Part shown: in pieces, positions 8,640-16,533 of the stretch
Layout of the letters: each line of letters starts with the position of its first letter
Position numbering within the stretch: position 1 is the first letter of the stretch
Source of the DNA: Burkholderiaceae bacterium
GTDB lineage: Bacteria > Pseudomonadota > Gammaproteobacteria > Burkholderiales > Burkholderiaceae_F
DNA length: 54,848 nucleotides
Assembly: GCA_022843955.1 (NCBI GenBank)
Contig: JALHMQ010000028.1
Location: 1-54,848 of the forward strand
Direction of reading: 5' to 3'
Made by a program: the position numbers and the translations under genes
Notes under the pieces: generated by a model
Database searches by the model: none
Seen by the model: only the letters and a program-made list of their open reading frames with translations
Told to the model about the DNA's origin: nothing

Positions 8640-9761
8640 ATGACTGTCGCGCAGCAGATTCCCAACGAAGCGCTTCGCCTGGAAGGCGTGTCGAAGTCAT
8701 TCGGCGCGTTCGTGGCGCTGAAAAGCGTCGACCTGTCGATCAAGCGCGGCGAGTTCGTCTGCTTTCTCGGCCCGTCGGGTTGCGGCAAGACCACGCTGCT
8801 GCGGATCATCGCCGGCCTCGAACTGCAGTCTGCGGGTCGGATCATTCAGCACGGGCGCGACGTGTCGCTGCTGCCACCGGCGGCGCGCGACTACGGCATC
8901 GTGTTCCAGTCGTACGCGCTGTTTCCCAATCTGACGATCGAGCAGAACATCGGCTACGGGCTGGTCAATCGGCGCCAGGGTCGAGCACAGATCAAGCAAC
9001 GGGTCGACGAACTGCTGGCGCTCGTGGGCCTGCCGGACGCCGGGCCCAAGTATCCGAGCCAGTGCTCGGGCGGCCAGCAGCAGCGCATTGCGCTGGCGCG
9101 CGCGCTGGCGACCTCACCCGGACTGCTGCTGCTGGATGAGCCGCTGTCGGCGCTGGATGCCAAGGTGCGCGAGCGCTTGCGCGGCGAATTGCGCAGCCTG
9201 CAGCGCAAGCTGGGCGTGACCACCATCATGGTCACCCATGATCAGGAAGAAGCGCTGTCGCTGGCCGATCGCGTGGTGGTGATGAACCACGGCGAGATCG
9301 ATCAAGTGGGCACGCCGCTCGAGGTCTACGAACGGGCCGCCACCCCGTTCGTGGCTGACTTTCTCGGCCGCATCAACGTGCTCGAGGCGGTGTCGCTGGG
9401 CGGCGGTCGCTTCCGGATCGGCGAAGCCGAGCTACAGACAACGGCAACCGGCGGCGAACCCGGTCAACGCGTCCGGCTGTACCTGCGTCCGGAAGACCGG
9501 CACGTGGAAGGCGATGCGCTGTGCGGTGCCGATGCGTTGCGCGGACGCGTGAACAAACTCGACTTCCTCGGCACTTACTGTCTGGCGGAGGTGACCGGCA
9601 GCGCGCTTGGCCAGCCGGTGCTGGTGTACTTCTCGCTCAACCAGTTGCACGACCTCGCCGTGCGCGAGGGCGCGGACGTGGCGTTTGCGCTGCGCGGCGA
9701 CCGCGCGCGCGTGTTCGACGCCCTGCCGCCGCCACCGATCACGCTGCAGGCGGCCGCCTGA
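8640..9761 (+). CDS. phnT: AEP ABC transporter ATP-binding protein
   Basis: A 373-residue ABC ATPase. Walker A is GPSGCGKTT, the signature is CSGGQQQRIALARAL, Walker B is LLLLDEPLSALD, and the switch histidine lies in MVTHDQEEALSL. A C-terminal TOBE-like domain of about 110 residues follows, as in spermidine/iron-type importers. The ATG at 8640 (MTVAQQIPNE) is chosen because the upstream part of the frame has no homology. It energises the PhnU permease and belongs to the phnSTUW operon. Confidence 0.93.
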   Translation: MTVAQQIPNEALRLEGVSKSFGAFVALKSVDLSIKRGEFVCFLGPSGCGKTTLLRIIAGLELQSAGRIIQHGRDVSLLPPAARDYGIVFQSYALFPNLTIEQNIGYGLVNRRQGRAQIKQRVDELLALVGLPDAGPKYPSQCSGGQQQRIALARALATSPGLLLLDEPLSALDAKVRERLRGELRSLQRKLGVTTIMVTHDQEEALSLADRVVVMNHGEIDQVGTPLEVYERAATPFVADFLGRINVLEAVSLGGGRFRIGEAELQTTATGGEPGQRVRLYLRPEDRHVEGDALCGADALRGRVNKLDFLGTYCLAEVTGSALGQPVLVYFSLNQLHDLAVREGADVAFALRGDRARVFDALPPPPITLQAAA

Positions 9762-9774
9762 TCGCGCTGCCGAA

Positions 9775-11523
9775 ATGAGCGCCGTCCAGTTCGATCCCAT
9801 GGCACGGCCGCCGGTGCTGGCCTCGCGCTGGGCGCTGGCGAGCGAGGCGATCGCCGCGCGCGGCGGCGTGCTGCTGCTGGCCATCGCGCTGTTCGTCTTC
9901 CTCACCGTGCCGCTGGCGGCGATCCTGCTGCGCAGCGTGGATGGACGTGCAGGCGAGTTCGTCGGCCTGGCCAACTTCGTCACCTATGTGTCGAGTCCGG
10001 GCTTTGGCACCTCGGTGGCCAACACGCTCAACTTCGCGCTGCTCACCACGCTGATCACGGTGCCGGTGTCGTTCGGCTTTGCGTTTGCGATGCAGCGTGC
10101 CTGCCTGCCATGGCGCGGGCTGTGGCGCAACATCGCGTTGATTCCGATCCTGGCGCCGTCGCTGCTGCCGGCGCTGTCGTTCCTCTATCTTTTCGGCAAC
10201 CAGGGCTGGTTGCACTTCATGCTCGGCTGGTTCGGCATCGACTCGATCTACGGCATGCCGGGCATGGTGATGTCGATGTGCTTTGCCAGCGTGCCGCACG
10301 CGGTGATGATCCTGATGGCCGCGCTGGCGCTGTCGGACGCGCGGCTGTACGAGGCGGCCGAATCGCTCGGCACCAGCGAGGCGCGCAAGTTCTTCACCAT
10401 CACGCTGCCCGGCGCCAAGTACGGCCTGATCTCGGCCACGCTGGTGGTGTTCACGATGGCGGTCAGCGAGTTCGGCGTGCCCAAGGTGATCGGCGGCAAC
10501 ACCAACGTGCTGGCTATCGACATCTACAAGCAGGTGGTCGGGCAGCAGAACTTTTCCATTGGCGCGGTGGTGGCGGTGCTGCTGCTGTTGCCGGCGCTCG
10601 CCGCCTTTGCGATCGATCGCGTGATCCAGGGCCGGCAGAAGGCGCTGCTGTCGGCGCGCAGCGTGCCCTACGCACCGCGGGCGGCTGGCTGGCGCGACGG
10701 TCTGCTGCTCAGCTACGTCCTGCTTCTGTCGCTGGCGATGCTCGTCGTGATGGGGATGGCGGTGTTCGGCTCGTTCGTGCAGTTCTGGCCGTATGACCTG
10801 TCGTTCACGCTGCGTCATTACGTGTACGGTCTGGAAGAGGCGGGGATCGACAACGCCTACGTCAACAGCCTGCAGATGGCGCTATGGACTGCGCTGATCG
10901 GCACCACCGTCACGTTCGCCGGCGCCTATTGGATCGAGAAGACCGGCGTCGACAAGGTGCGCGGCTGGCGTCGGCTGCTGCCGCTGGTGCAGGGCCAGGC
11001 GCTGCTGCCGATGGCGGTGCCGGGCATGGTGCTGGGCATCGGCTACATCCTGTTCTTCAATGCGCCCGGCAATCCTCTCGGCTTTCTATACGGCAGCCTG
11101 GCGATTCTGGTGCTGTCGACGGTCGTGCACTTCTACTCGAGCAGCCATCTGACCGCCGTCACCGCCCTCAAGAGCCTCGATGGCGAGTTCGAGTCGGTGT
11201 CGGCGTCGCTGAAGGTGCCGTTCTACAAGACGTTCTGGCGCGTCACCGTGCCGGTGTGCCTGCCGGCGATCCTCGACATTTCGCGCTACTACTTCGTCAA
11301 TGCGATGACCACCATATCGGCGGTCGTGTTCCTGTATGGGCCGCAGACGACACTGACCTCGGTATCAATCCTGCAACTCGACGAAGCTGGGGCGCTCGGC
11401 TCGGCCGCAGCGATGGCGAGCCTGATCGTGTTCACCTCTGCCGTGGTGACCGGCCTGTTCTTCATCATCGAATGGTGGCTGATGCGGCGAACTCAACGCT
11501 GGCGCAACACCGGCCGCAGCTAG
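9775..11523 (+). CDS. phnU: AEP ABC transporter permease, two-domain
   Basis: A 582-residue permease made of two fused binding-protein-dependent transport domains, like FbpB/PhnU2. Each half has about six membrane segments and an EAA-type loop that docks on the ATPase: [15 protein letters not shown] in the first half and [18 protein letters not shown] in the second. The frame overlaps the end of phnT, but the real start is the ATG at 9775-9777 ([10 protein letters not shown]), 13 bp after the phnT stop. It is followed after 22 bp by phnW. The fusion means that one gene supplies the whole membrane channel. Confidence 0.92.
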   Translation: MSAVQFDPMARPPVLASRWALASEAIAARGGVLLLAIALFVFLTVPLAAILLRSVDGRAGEFVGLANFVTYVSSPGFGTSVANTLNFALLTTLITVPVSFGFAFAMQRACLPWRGLWRNIALIPILAPSLLPALSFLYLFGNQGWLHFMLGWFGIDSIYGMPGMVMSMCFASVPHAVMILMAALALSDARLYEAAESLGTSEARKFFTITLPGAKYGLISATLVVFTMAVSEFGVPKVIGGNTNVLAIDIYKQVVGQQNFSIGAVVAVLLLLPALAAFAIDRVIQGRQKALLSARSVPYAPRAAGWRDGLLLSYVLLLSLAMLVVMGMAVFGSFVQFWPYDLSFTLRHYVYGLEEAGIDNAYVNSLQMALWTALIGTTVTFAGAYWIEKTGVDKVRGWRRLLPLVQGQALLPMAVPGMVLGIGYILFFNAPGNPLGFLYGSLAILVLSTVVHFYSSSHLTAVTALKSLDGEFESVSASLKVPFYKTFWRVTVPVCLPAILDISRYYFVNAMTTISAVVFLYGPQTTLTSVSILQLDEAGALGSAAAMASLIVFTSAVVTGLFFIIEWWLMRRTQRWRNTGRS

Positions 11524-11545
11524 TGCAACAAAGGGAGATCCAGAA

Positions 11546-12682
11546 ATGATTCGAGGCAACGACCCGATTCTTCTCACGCCCGGTCCGCTGACCACCAGCC
11601 TGACCACCAAGCAGGCCATGTTGCGCGACTGGGGATCATGGGATGCGTCGTTCAACCGCATCACGTTGTCCATCTGCAAGGACTTGGTCGAAGTTGTCGG
11701 CGGGGGCGCCGACTACGCCTGTGTCCCGTTGCAGGGCAGCGGGACCTTCGCGGTGGAGGCGGCCATCGGCAATGTCGTGCCACGCGATGGCAAGGTCCTG
11801 GTGCCGAACAACGGCGCGTACTGCGCGCGTATCGTCAAGATCTGCCGCTACCTCGGACGAGCGGTGGTGGATCTGCCGGTGCCCGAGGATCAGCCGGTGA
11901 CCGGCGCGACCATCGCCGCTGCACTCGACGCCGATCCAGGCATTACCCATGTGGCGCAGGTGCACTGCGAGACCGGTGCTGGCGTGCTCAACGACCTGAC
12001 CGGCGTGGCGCAGGTGTGCCAGGCGCGCGGCAAAGGGTTGATCGTCGATGCGATGAGTTCGTTCGCAGCGCTGCCGATTGATGTCGCATCGACACCGTTC
12101 GATGCGCTGGTTGCGGCCAGCGGCAAGTGCCTGGAAGGTGTTCCTGGCATGGGGTTCGTCATCCTGCGCAAAGCGGTGCTGGAGGGCTGTGCCGGCAATT
12201 CTCACTCGCTGGCGATGGACCTGCACGACCAGTACAGCTACATGCAGAAGACAACGCAGTGGCGCTTCACGCCGCCCACCCATGTGGTGGCGGCGCTGCG
12301 CGCGGCGATCGATCAATTCCACCAGGAAGGCGGGCAGCCCGCGCGCCTGGCGCGCTACACGGAGAACTGCCGCGCCCTGATCGATGGCATGCGCAGCCTC
12401 GGTTTTCGCACCTACCTGCCGGACGCCGTGCAGGCGCCAATCATCGTCACCTTCCATGCGCCGGCCGATCCGGCTTACGTCTTCAAGGCCTTTTATGAGG
12501 CGACGCGCGAGCGCGGCTACATCCTTTATCCGGGCAAGCTCACCCAGGTTGAGACGTTCCGCGTCGGGTGCATTGGAGCCATTGATGCGAATGAGATGCG
12601 CAACGTCGTCACGGCCGTCGCCCAGACATTGACGGCGCTCGGGCTGCACGCTGACCTGGCGCGACGTCGACTTGCCGCCTGA
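11546..12682 (+). CDS. phnW: 2-aminoethylphosphonate--pyruvate transaminase
   Basis: A 378-residue class V PLP aminotransferase that converts AEP and pyruvate to phosphonoacetaldehyde and alanine. Landmarks are the N-terminal [10 protein letters not shown], the phosphate-binding GSGTF loop, cofactor Asp168 in LIVDAMSSF, and the PLP Schiff-base lysine K194 in ASGKCLEG, the same position as in Salmonella PhnW. A ribosome site AAAGGGAG precedes the ATG. It ends the rightward operon. The alanine formed could be deaminated by the alanine dehydrogenase encoded at 19.4 kb (inference). Confidence 0.97.
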   Translation: MIRGNDPILLTPGPLTTSLTTKQAMLRDWGSWDASFNRITLSICKDLVEVVGGGADYACVPLQGSGTFAVEAAIGNVVPRDGKVLVPNNGAYCARIVKICRYLGRAVVDLPVPEDQPVTGATIAAALDADPGITHVAQVHCETGAGVLNDLTGVAQVCQARGKGLIVDAMSSFAALPIDVASTPFDALVAASGKCLEGVPGMGFVILRKAVLEGCAGNSHSLAMDLHDQYSYMQKTTQWRFTPPTHVVAALRAAIDQFHQEGGQPARLARYTENCRALIDGMRSLGFRTYLPDAVQAPIIVTFHAPADPAYVFKAFYEATRERGYILYPGKLTQVETFRVGCIGAIDANEMRNVVTAVAQTLTALGLHADLARRRLAA

Positions 12683-12733
12683 CCGACTGGGAAGCGTTCC
12701 CGAATCGCTGCTCGCGTGTTGTCCATGTCGCCT

Positions 12734-12806
12734 GTCGGGCCTCTTTACGGAAGTCGCCTCGTTCGCTGCTAAGTGATTGATTTAACGACGTGGAACGGTC
12801 CCTGCG
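12734..12806 (+). promoter_or_regulatory. Sigma-54 type promoter and upstream block of PEP-CTERM gene 1
   Basis: TGGAAC-N5-CTGCG (12791-12806) has the GG-N10-GC spacing of a sigma-54 -24/-12 element and lies 56 bp before the start codon. Upstream are GCTAAGT (12768-12774), TTACGG (12745-12750) and GTCG (12734-12737). The same words occur at identical distances upstream of the second PEP-CTERM gene, which marks them as probable activator-binding sites. PEP-CTERM/exosortase systems are often linked to the PrsK/PrsR pair, PrsR being a sigma-54 activator. Confidence 0.65.
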
Positions 12807-12861
12807 TTGATTGGGTTTCACAGACGTTTCGCGAGCTGGTCGCGGCGCGCATTGGAAACAG

Positions 12862-13584
12862 ATGATGAAACAGGCAACCAAGTTTCTCGCCGCCGCCGCC
12901 GCATGCGCCGGGATGATGGCGTTTTCCAACATGGCTGTCGCCGCCCCGATTCATGCCGGGGATCAGGTCGAAGTCAAGAATCTCGCAGGCACGGTGTTCA
13001 CGCCATCGCCCGATTCCAACGGCCTGTATTCGAACGTCACGATTGGCGTCGGCTCGACCAGTACCGCCGTGTCGGCGGGCATGTTCGTGCTCAATTACCG
13101 GACGTCGGGATCGAACTGGGAGCAGTTCCTGACGTTCTGCATGAGCCCGGATGTCTGGCTCGAGCCCTTTGACAACCCGTACACAGCCGTCGGCCTCTCC
13201 AACTACAGCTCATCCTCTTCGCTGATCAGCGAGTTCTGGGGCAGGTACCGTAACTCGATCACGAACGACGTCACGGCAGCGGCGTTTCAGATTGGCCTGT
13301 GGGAACTGGCTTATGAAGGCGGCCGCAATCTTTCAAGCGGCAATTTTCGTTTGATTGATTCGTCGTCCGACGTTCGGAGCACCGCGCAAACGTGGTTGTC
13401 GTCGCTCGATGGCACCGGCTCCCACGCCAGTGGCCTGCTGGTGTTGGTCGACAAGGCGAACGGGACGAATGTCCAGGACTTGATCGTGCAGCGGGTACCG
13501 GAACCCGGAACCCTGGGGCTCCTCGGTGCTGCCTTGGCCGGCCTCTTCCTGATTCGCCGGCGCAAGGCAGTCGACAGCCACTAG
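12862..13584 (+). CDS. PEP-CTERM sorting-domain protein
   Basis: A 240-residue exported protein. The N-terminus is a signal peptide (MMKQATKFLAAAAACAG..., cut expected after MAVA). The C-terminus has the PEP-CTERM tripartite signal: VPEPGTLGLLG, a hydrophobic segment, and RRRK. This signal is recognised by an exosortase (EpsH/XrtA type), which is not in this window. The middle contains an FLTFCMSPDVWLEP segment and an AFQIGLWELAYEGG segment like those of many PEP-CTERM proteins; its function is unknown, with extracellular matrix or floc roles known for the class. Start ATG at 12862 or 12865. A strong terminator follows. Confidence 0.9.
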   Translation: MMKQATKFLAAAAACAGMMAFSNMAVAAPIHAGDQVEVKNLAGTVFTPSPDSNGLYSNVTIGVGSTSTAVSAGMFVLNYRTSGSNWEQFLTFCMSPDVWLEPFDNPYTAVGLSNYSSSSSLISEFWGRYRNSITNDVTAAAFQIGLWELAYEGGRNLSSGNFRLIDSSSDVRSTAQTWLSSLDGTGSHASGLLVLVDKANGTNVQDLIVQRVPEPGTLGLLGAALAGLFLIRRRKAVDSH

Positions 13585-13598
13585 TCGTCCACGCGTTG

Positions 13599-13630
13599 AA
13601 AAAAGGGCCCGCTGTGCGGGCCCTTTTTTT
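13599..13630 (+). terminator. Rho-independent terminator after PEP-CTERM gene 1
   Basis: An A-tract is followed by the 8-bp stem GGGCCCGC/GCGGGCCC with a 3-base loop TGT and then seven T residues (13624-13630). This is a textbook intrinsic terminator. It separates the two PEP-CTERM genes into independent units and, with its A/T flanks, could work on both strands. Confidence 0.92.
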
Positions 13631-13710
13631 GGCTGGTCGGTAAGTTCATCGGACAGAAGGCCCGGCAGGGGTGAATTCCCACTCTGGAATCCAAGAAATA
13701 CCAAATTTAC

Positions 13711-13783
13711 GTCGACGCACCTTACGGTTACAGAGGGCGGTATCGCTAAGTATTTGAATTTATTGCTTGGCATGTCTGCTGCT
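13711..13783 (+). promoter_or_regulatory. Sigma-54 type promoter and upstream block of PEP-CTERM gene 2
   Basis: TGGCAT-N5-CTGCT (13768-13783) keeps the GG-N10-GC spacing and lies about 55 bp before the GTG start. GCTAAGT (13745-13751), TTACGG (13722-13727) and GTCG (13711-13714) occur at exactly the same offsets (23, 23 and 11 bp between successive elements) as in the block at 12734-12806. The sequences between them differ, so the conserved words are unlikely to be a simple recent duplication. Confidence 0.65.
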
Positions 13784-13837
13784 ACCAATAAGGCGGGACG
13801 GCATGTCGCCGGCGCAGTTAACCAGCAGGAGTGCACA

Positions 13838-14623
13838 GTGAATTTCCTCAACAAGATCGCCGCCGCCTTGGCTCTGGCCGCTTCAGTCGGGTCCGCAGGA
13901 GCGACGGTGATTCAGAGCGGCAGCGAGCAATCGCTGCAATCGATCCTCTGCAGCCTGTACACGAATGCCGGCGCTCCGAACTGCAATGCTGCGCCGAACG
14001 TGAACACCGATCAGTACGGTCATGACCAACGCTGGGCGATTGAAGGCTCCGGCACGGCTGCGGCCACATTCATCATCGAGATTGCTGGCAACAGTGCGAT
14101 CAATACCTTCGGCCTGTACGACGTCAACAACGCCAACCGCGTTCAGTTGTTCGGTGGCCCCGCCGACGCCGCTGATCGTGCCCAAGTCAGCCTTTTCGCC
14201 AACGGCTCGCTCCTGGTCAATTTCCAGAGCGTGCTGCCCAACGGCTCCTTGACCAACGCCTTCTCGAATTTTTTTGGGCCGGGCTACTTCACTGGCAACA
14301 CCTTCGGGTTCTACCTTGGCGCGGCGTCCGGATTCATGTACTCGGAAGCGAGTCGTAATGCAGGCGGTGCCGACCAGATGGTCGCTTTCCGTGGTGATGG
14401 CGACTTGATCAGGCTGCCCGGCGCGATGCCTGGCGTGTGGGGTTCATCGAGCTACATCCTGGCCTGGGAAGACCTGCCGTACGCAAGCAGTGACAAGGAC
14501 TTCAACGACCTCGTCGTTTACGTCGAGTCAATCAATGGCGTGCCCGAACCCGGGACGCTCGGCTTGCTTGGCCTGGGCCTGGCCGGACTGGCAGCTTTGG
14601 CGCGCCGTCGTCGCAAGGCCTGA
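13838..14623 (+). CDS. PEP-CTERM protein with DUF4114-like domain
   Basis: A 261-residue exported protein. The GTG start at 13838 is preceded by AGCAGGAG (13824-13831) and opens a signal peptide (MNFLNKIAAALALAASVGSAGA). The last third has the ILAWEDLP and SDKDFNDLVVYVE segments of DUF4114, a domain frequent in surface and sorting-signal proteins. It ends with VPEPGTLGLLGLGLAG and an arginine cluster, the PEP-CTERM signal for exosortase. An upstream ATG at 13754 is in frame but would bury the signal peptide. Paralogous in design, but not clearly in sequence, to the preceding gene. Confidence 0.9.
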   Translation: MNFLNKIAAALALAASVGSAGATVIQSGSEQSLQSILCSLYTNAGAPNCNAAPNVNTDQYGHDQRWAIEGSGTAAATFIIEIAGNSAINTFGLYDVNNANRVQLFGGPADAADRAQVSLFANGSLLVNFQSVLPNGSLTNAFSNFFGPGYFTGNTFGFYLGAASGFMYSEASRNAGGADQMVAFRGDGDLIRLPGAMPGVWGSSSYILAWEDLPYASSDKDFNDLVVYVESINGVPEPGTLGLLGLGLAGLAALARRRRKA

Positions 14624-14641
14624 TCGCCATACCGAGTGCGC

Positions 14642-14673
14642 GCAAAGCGGCCCTTCGGGGCCGTTTTGCTTTT
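14642..14673 (+). terminator. Rho-independent terminator after PEP-CTERM gene 2
   Basis: A 12-bp stem (GCAAAGCGGCCC with GGGCCGTTTTGC, one G-U pair) closes the stable tetraloop TTCG and is followed by TTTT. It lies 18 bp after the stop codon, and 30 bp before the converging end of the hydrolase gene on the other strand. Confidence 0.88.
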
Positions 14674-14702
14674 GTGCGTTCAGTCGTGCATCAGTCGTGC
14701 GC

Positions 14703-15623
14703 TTAGTCGGCAGCGCCGGAACCGGTTATGCCGGCAGCCGCATCGCAGTGCGCGGCGATGCGCTGCGCCAGCATCGGCAGCAGCGAAAGGGGCAGGTCGT
14801 GCCCCATGCCAGGCACCATCAACAACTCAGCGCCACGGATGCGGCGCGCAGTGTCGCGCCCGGCCGCTGCTGGCACGAGCGGATCGGCGGCTCCGTGAAT
14901 GGCGAGGGTCGGCGCCGTGATGAGCGCGAGGTCGGCGCATCGGTCGCCCGAGGCCACGATCGCCAGCAACTGGCGCGCGGTGCCGGCGGGCCGAAACGCG
15001 CGCGACAAGCTGCGGTGCAGGCGCTCGCGCAGGTGCGGTTCGGGCGTCGGGTGATCCGGGCTGCCGATCACGCCGAACAGCTTCACGTAGTGATCGACCA
15101 GCGTGTCGACCGACGCGCCGGCGGGCGGCCGCCGCATCAGGGCCCGCAGCGCGGCGGGCCGCGGCGGCGGCAACCACCGTGCTCCGGAGGTCGACATGAT
15201 CGAGGTGAGCGACAGCACGCGCTGCGGATGCCGCGCCGCGACCAGCTGCGCCACCATCCCGCCCATCGATGCACCCACCACATGGACGCGCTGCAGGCCG
15301 AGCGCGTCGAGCAGGCCGACCGTATCGTCGGCCAGATCGCTCAGTCGATACGGTGTGTCGACCGGCAGGCCCACCGCGGCGCGCAGCAGCGCGCCGCCCA
15401 GTCCGCGTGGGCGGAACGCATCGATCTGGGTTGAAAGCCCCGCGTCGCGGTTGTCGAAACGCAAGACCGAATAGCCGCGTACCACCAGCGCATCGACCAG
15501 CTCATCAGGCCAGGTGGTCAGCTGCATGCCCAGGCCCATGATGAGGACGATCGTCGGTCGCAGCGGATCGCCGCTGCGCTCGAACTCCAGCTCGATCGTC
15601 GGACTGACGCGGACCTTGGCCAA
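14703..15623 (-). CDS. Alpha/beta hydrolase
   Basis: A 306-residue alpha/beta-hydrolase-fold protein. The oxyanion region is LIMGLGMQLTTWP, the nucleophile elbow is GASMGG, the acid is in HGAADPLVP and the histidine in PGMGHD. The LGMQLTTWP and RFDNRDAGLST segments are typical of esterase/lipase-like members related to aclacinomycin methylesterase RdmC and of lactonases, but the substrate cannot be read from sequence. Its neighbours on the same strand are a second hydrolase 4 bp upstream and a wax-ester synthase, so it may act on neutral-lipid esters (inference). Confidence 0.88.
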   Translation of the reverse strand: MAKVRVSPTIELEFERSGDPLRPTIVLIMGLGMQLTTWPDELVDALVVRGYSVLRFDNRDAGLSTQIDAFRPRGLGGALLRAAVGLPVDTPYRLSDLADDTVGLLDALGLQRVHVVGASMGGMVAQLVAARHPQRVLSLTSIMSTSGARWLPPPRPAALRALMRRPPAGASVDTLVDHYVKLFGVIGSPDHPTPEPHLRERLHRSLSRAFRPAGTARQLLAIVASGDRCADLALITAPTLAIHGAADPLVPAAAGRDTARRIRGAELLMVPGMGHDLPLSLLPMLAQRIAAHCDAAAGITGSGAAD

Positions 15624-15627
15624 CGGT

Positions 15628-16533
15628 TCAGTCGCGCGGCGCAGGGAAGATCACGGCGCGCCAGCCGTCGCGGCTGAACGGCTGCCACGCGCCTTCGGGC
15701 TGTGCGAGCCGGTCGGCGATCGCGAACAGCGCGGCCGGGTTCAGGCCAAGCCCGAGATGGCTTGCATAGACCTCAATGTTCTCGGTATGCGGGTGCGGCG
15801 CATTGACCGAGCACTGCCAGGCGACCACGCCATCGCTGCGGCTGTAGATCGAGGTCGTGGGCCGCGGCGGTGGGTGGTGCAGCTGATCGCGGCGCGGATG
15901 CGCATGCGGCTTGTGACCGGCTGCCAGTTCATACAACCGCCAGGCATTCGTGGCGCGTGGATGGCCGGTGAACGGCGTCCCCAGCGTGATCACCGAGCGC
16001 ACGGCCTCGGGCACCTCCTTGGCCACTTCACGCGCGTAGATGCCACCGAGACTCCAACCCAGCACACTGATCGGCCGTCCGCTGCGATCGGCCAGCTCGA
16101 GCACGCGCCGCTTGCAGCCCTCAACCACGCCCGGCCGCGGCCCCAGGTTCAACCCCTGGTCCCAACCGTGCACGTCGTAGCCACGTGACCTGAGATAGCT
16201 GCGCAGAGTGGTGGTGGTGAGGTCACCGGCCACCAGGCCAGGGAACACCAGCACCGTGTGGCCGTCGCCATGCGGCGCGCGTGACAGCCAGGGCAGCGTC
16301 GCCAGCGTCGCGCCGAGTTCGAACGAGGCGCGCCACTCCAACGCCATCAGCAGCCACGACGGCGCCCGCACGTCTTCAGGATCGAACGGGTTCGGGTCGA
16401 CGCGCGGCTCGTGGCTGACCTCCTTGCGGATCTGCGGCAGATCCGGCGGGGCGGCAAACTGGTGATGCGGCACCGGCCGACGCGTCCGGCGGGCAGTCGA
16501 CTTGCGTGCAGGGGGAGAACGATCGTCAGGCAT
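15628..16533 (-). CDS. Alpha/beta hydrolase (PGAP1/lipase-like), coupled to wax-ester synthase
   Basis: A 301-residue hydrolase with TVLVFPGLVAGD near the oxyanion site and the nucleophile elbow GWSLGG. A late GLGLNPAALFAIADR segment follows a histidine (ASHLG) suited to be the catalytic base. The first 45 residues are basic and low in complexity. Its ATG overlaps the stop of the wax-ester synthase gene by one base (TGATG), so the two are translationally coupled. This pairing suggests work on the same lipids, for example a lipase balancing ester synthesis, though the substrate is not established. Confidence 0.85.
   Translation of the reverse strand: MPDDRSPPARKSTARRTRRPVPHHQFAAPPDLPQIRKEVSHEPRVDPNPFDPEDVRAPSWLLMALEWRASFELGATLATLPWLSRAPHGDGHTVLVFPGLVAGDLTTTTLRSYLRSRGYDVHGWDQGLNLGPRPGVVEGCKRRVLELADRSGRPISVLGWSLGGIYAREVAKEVPEAVRSVITLGTPFTGHPRATNAWRLYELAAGHKPHAHPRRDQLHHPPPRPTTSIYSRSDGVVAWQCSVNAPHPHTENIEVYASHLGLGLNPAALFAIADRLAQPEGAWQPFSRDGWRAVIFPAPRD

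Noticed and set aside
12689-12701. Terminator after phnW (GGGAAGCGTTCCC)
   Set aside because: Only a 5-bp stem, no T tract; too weak to call.
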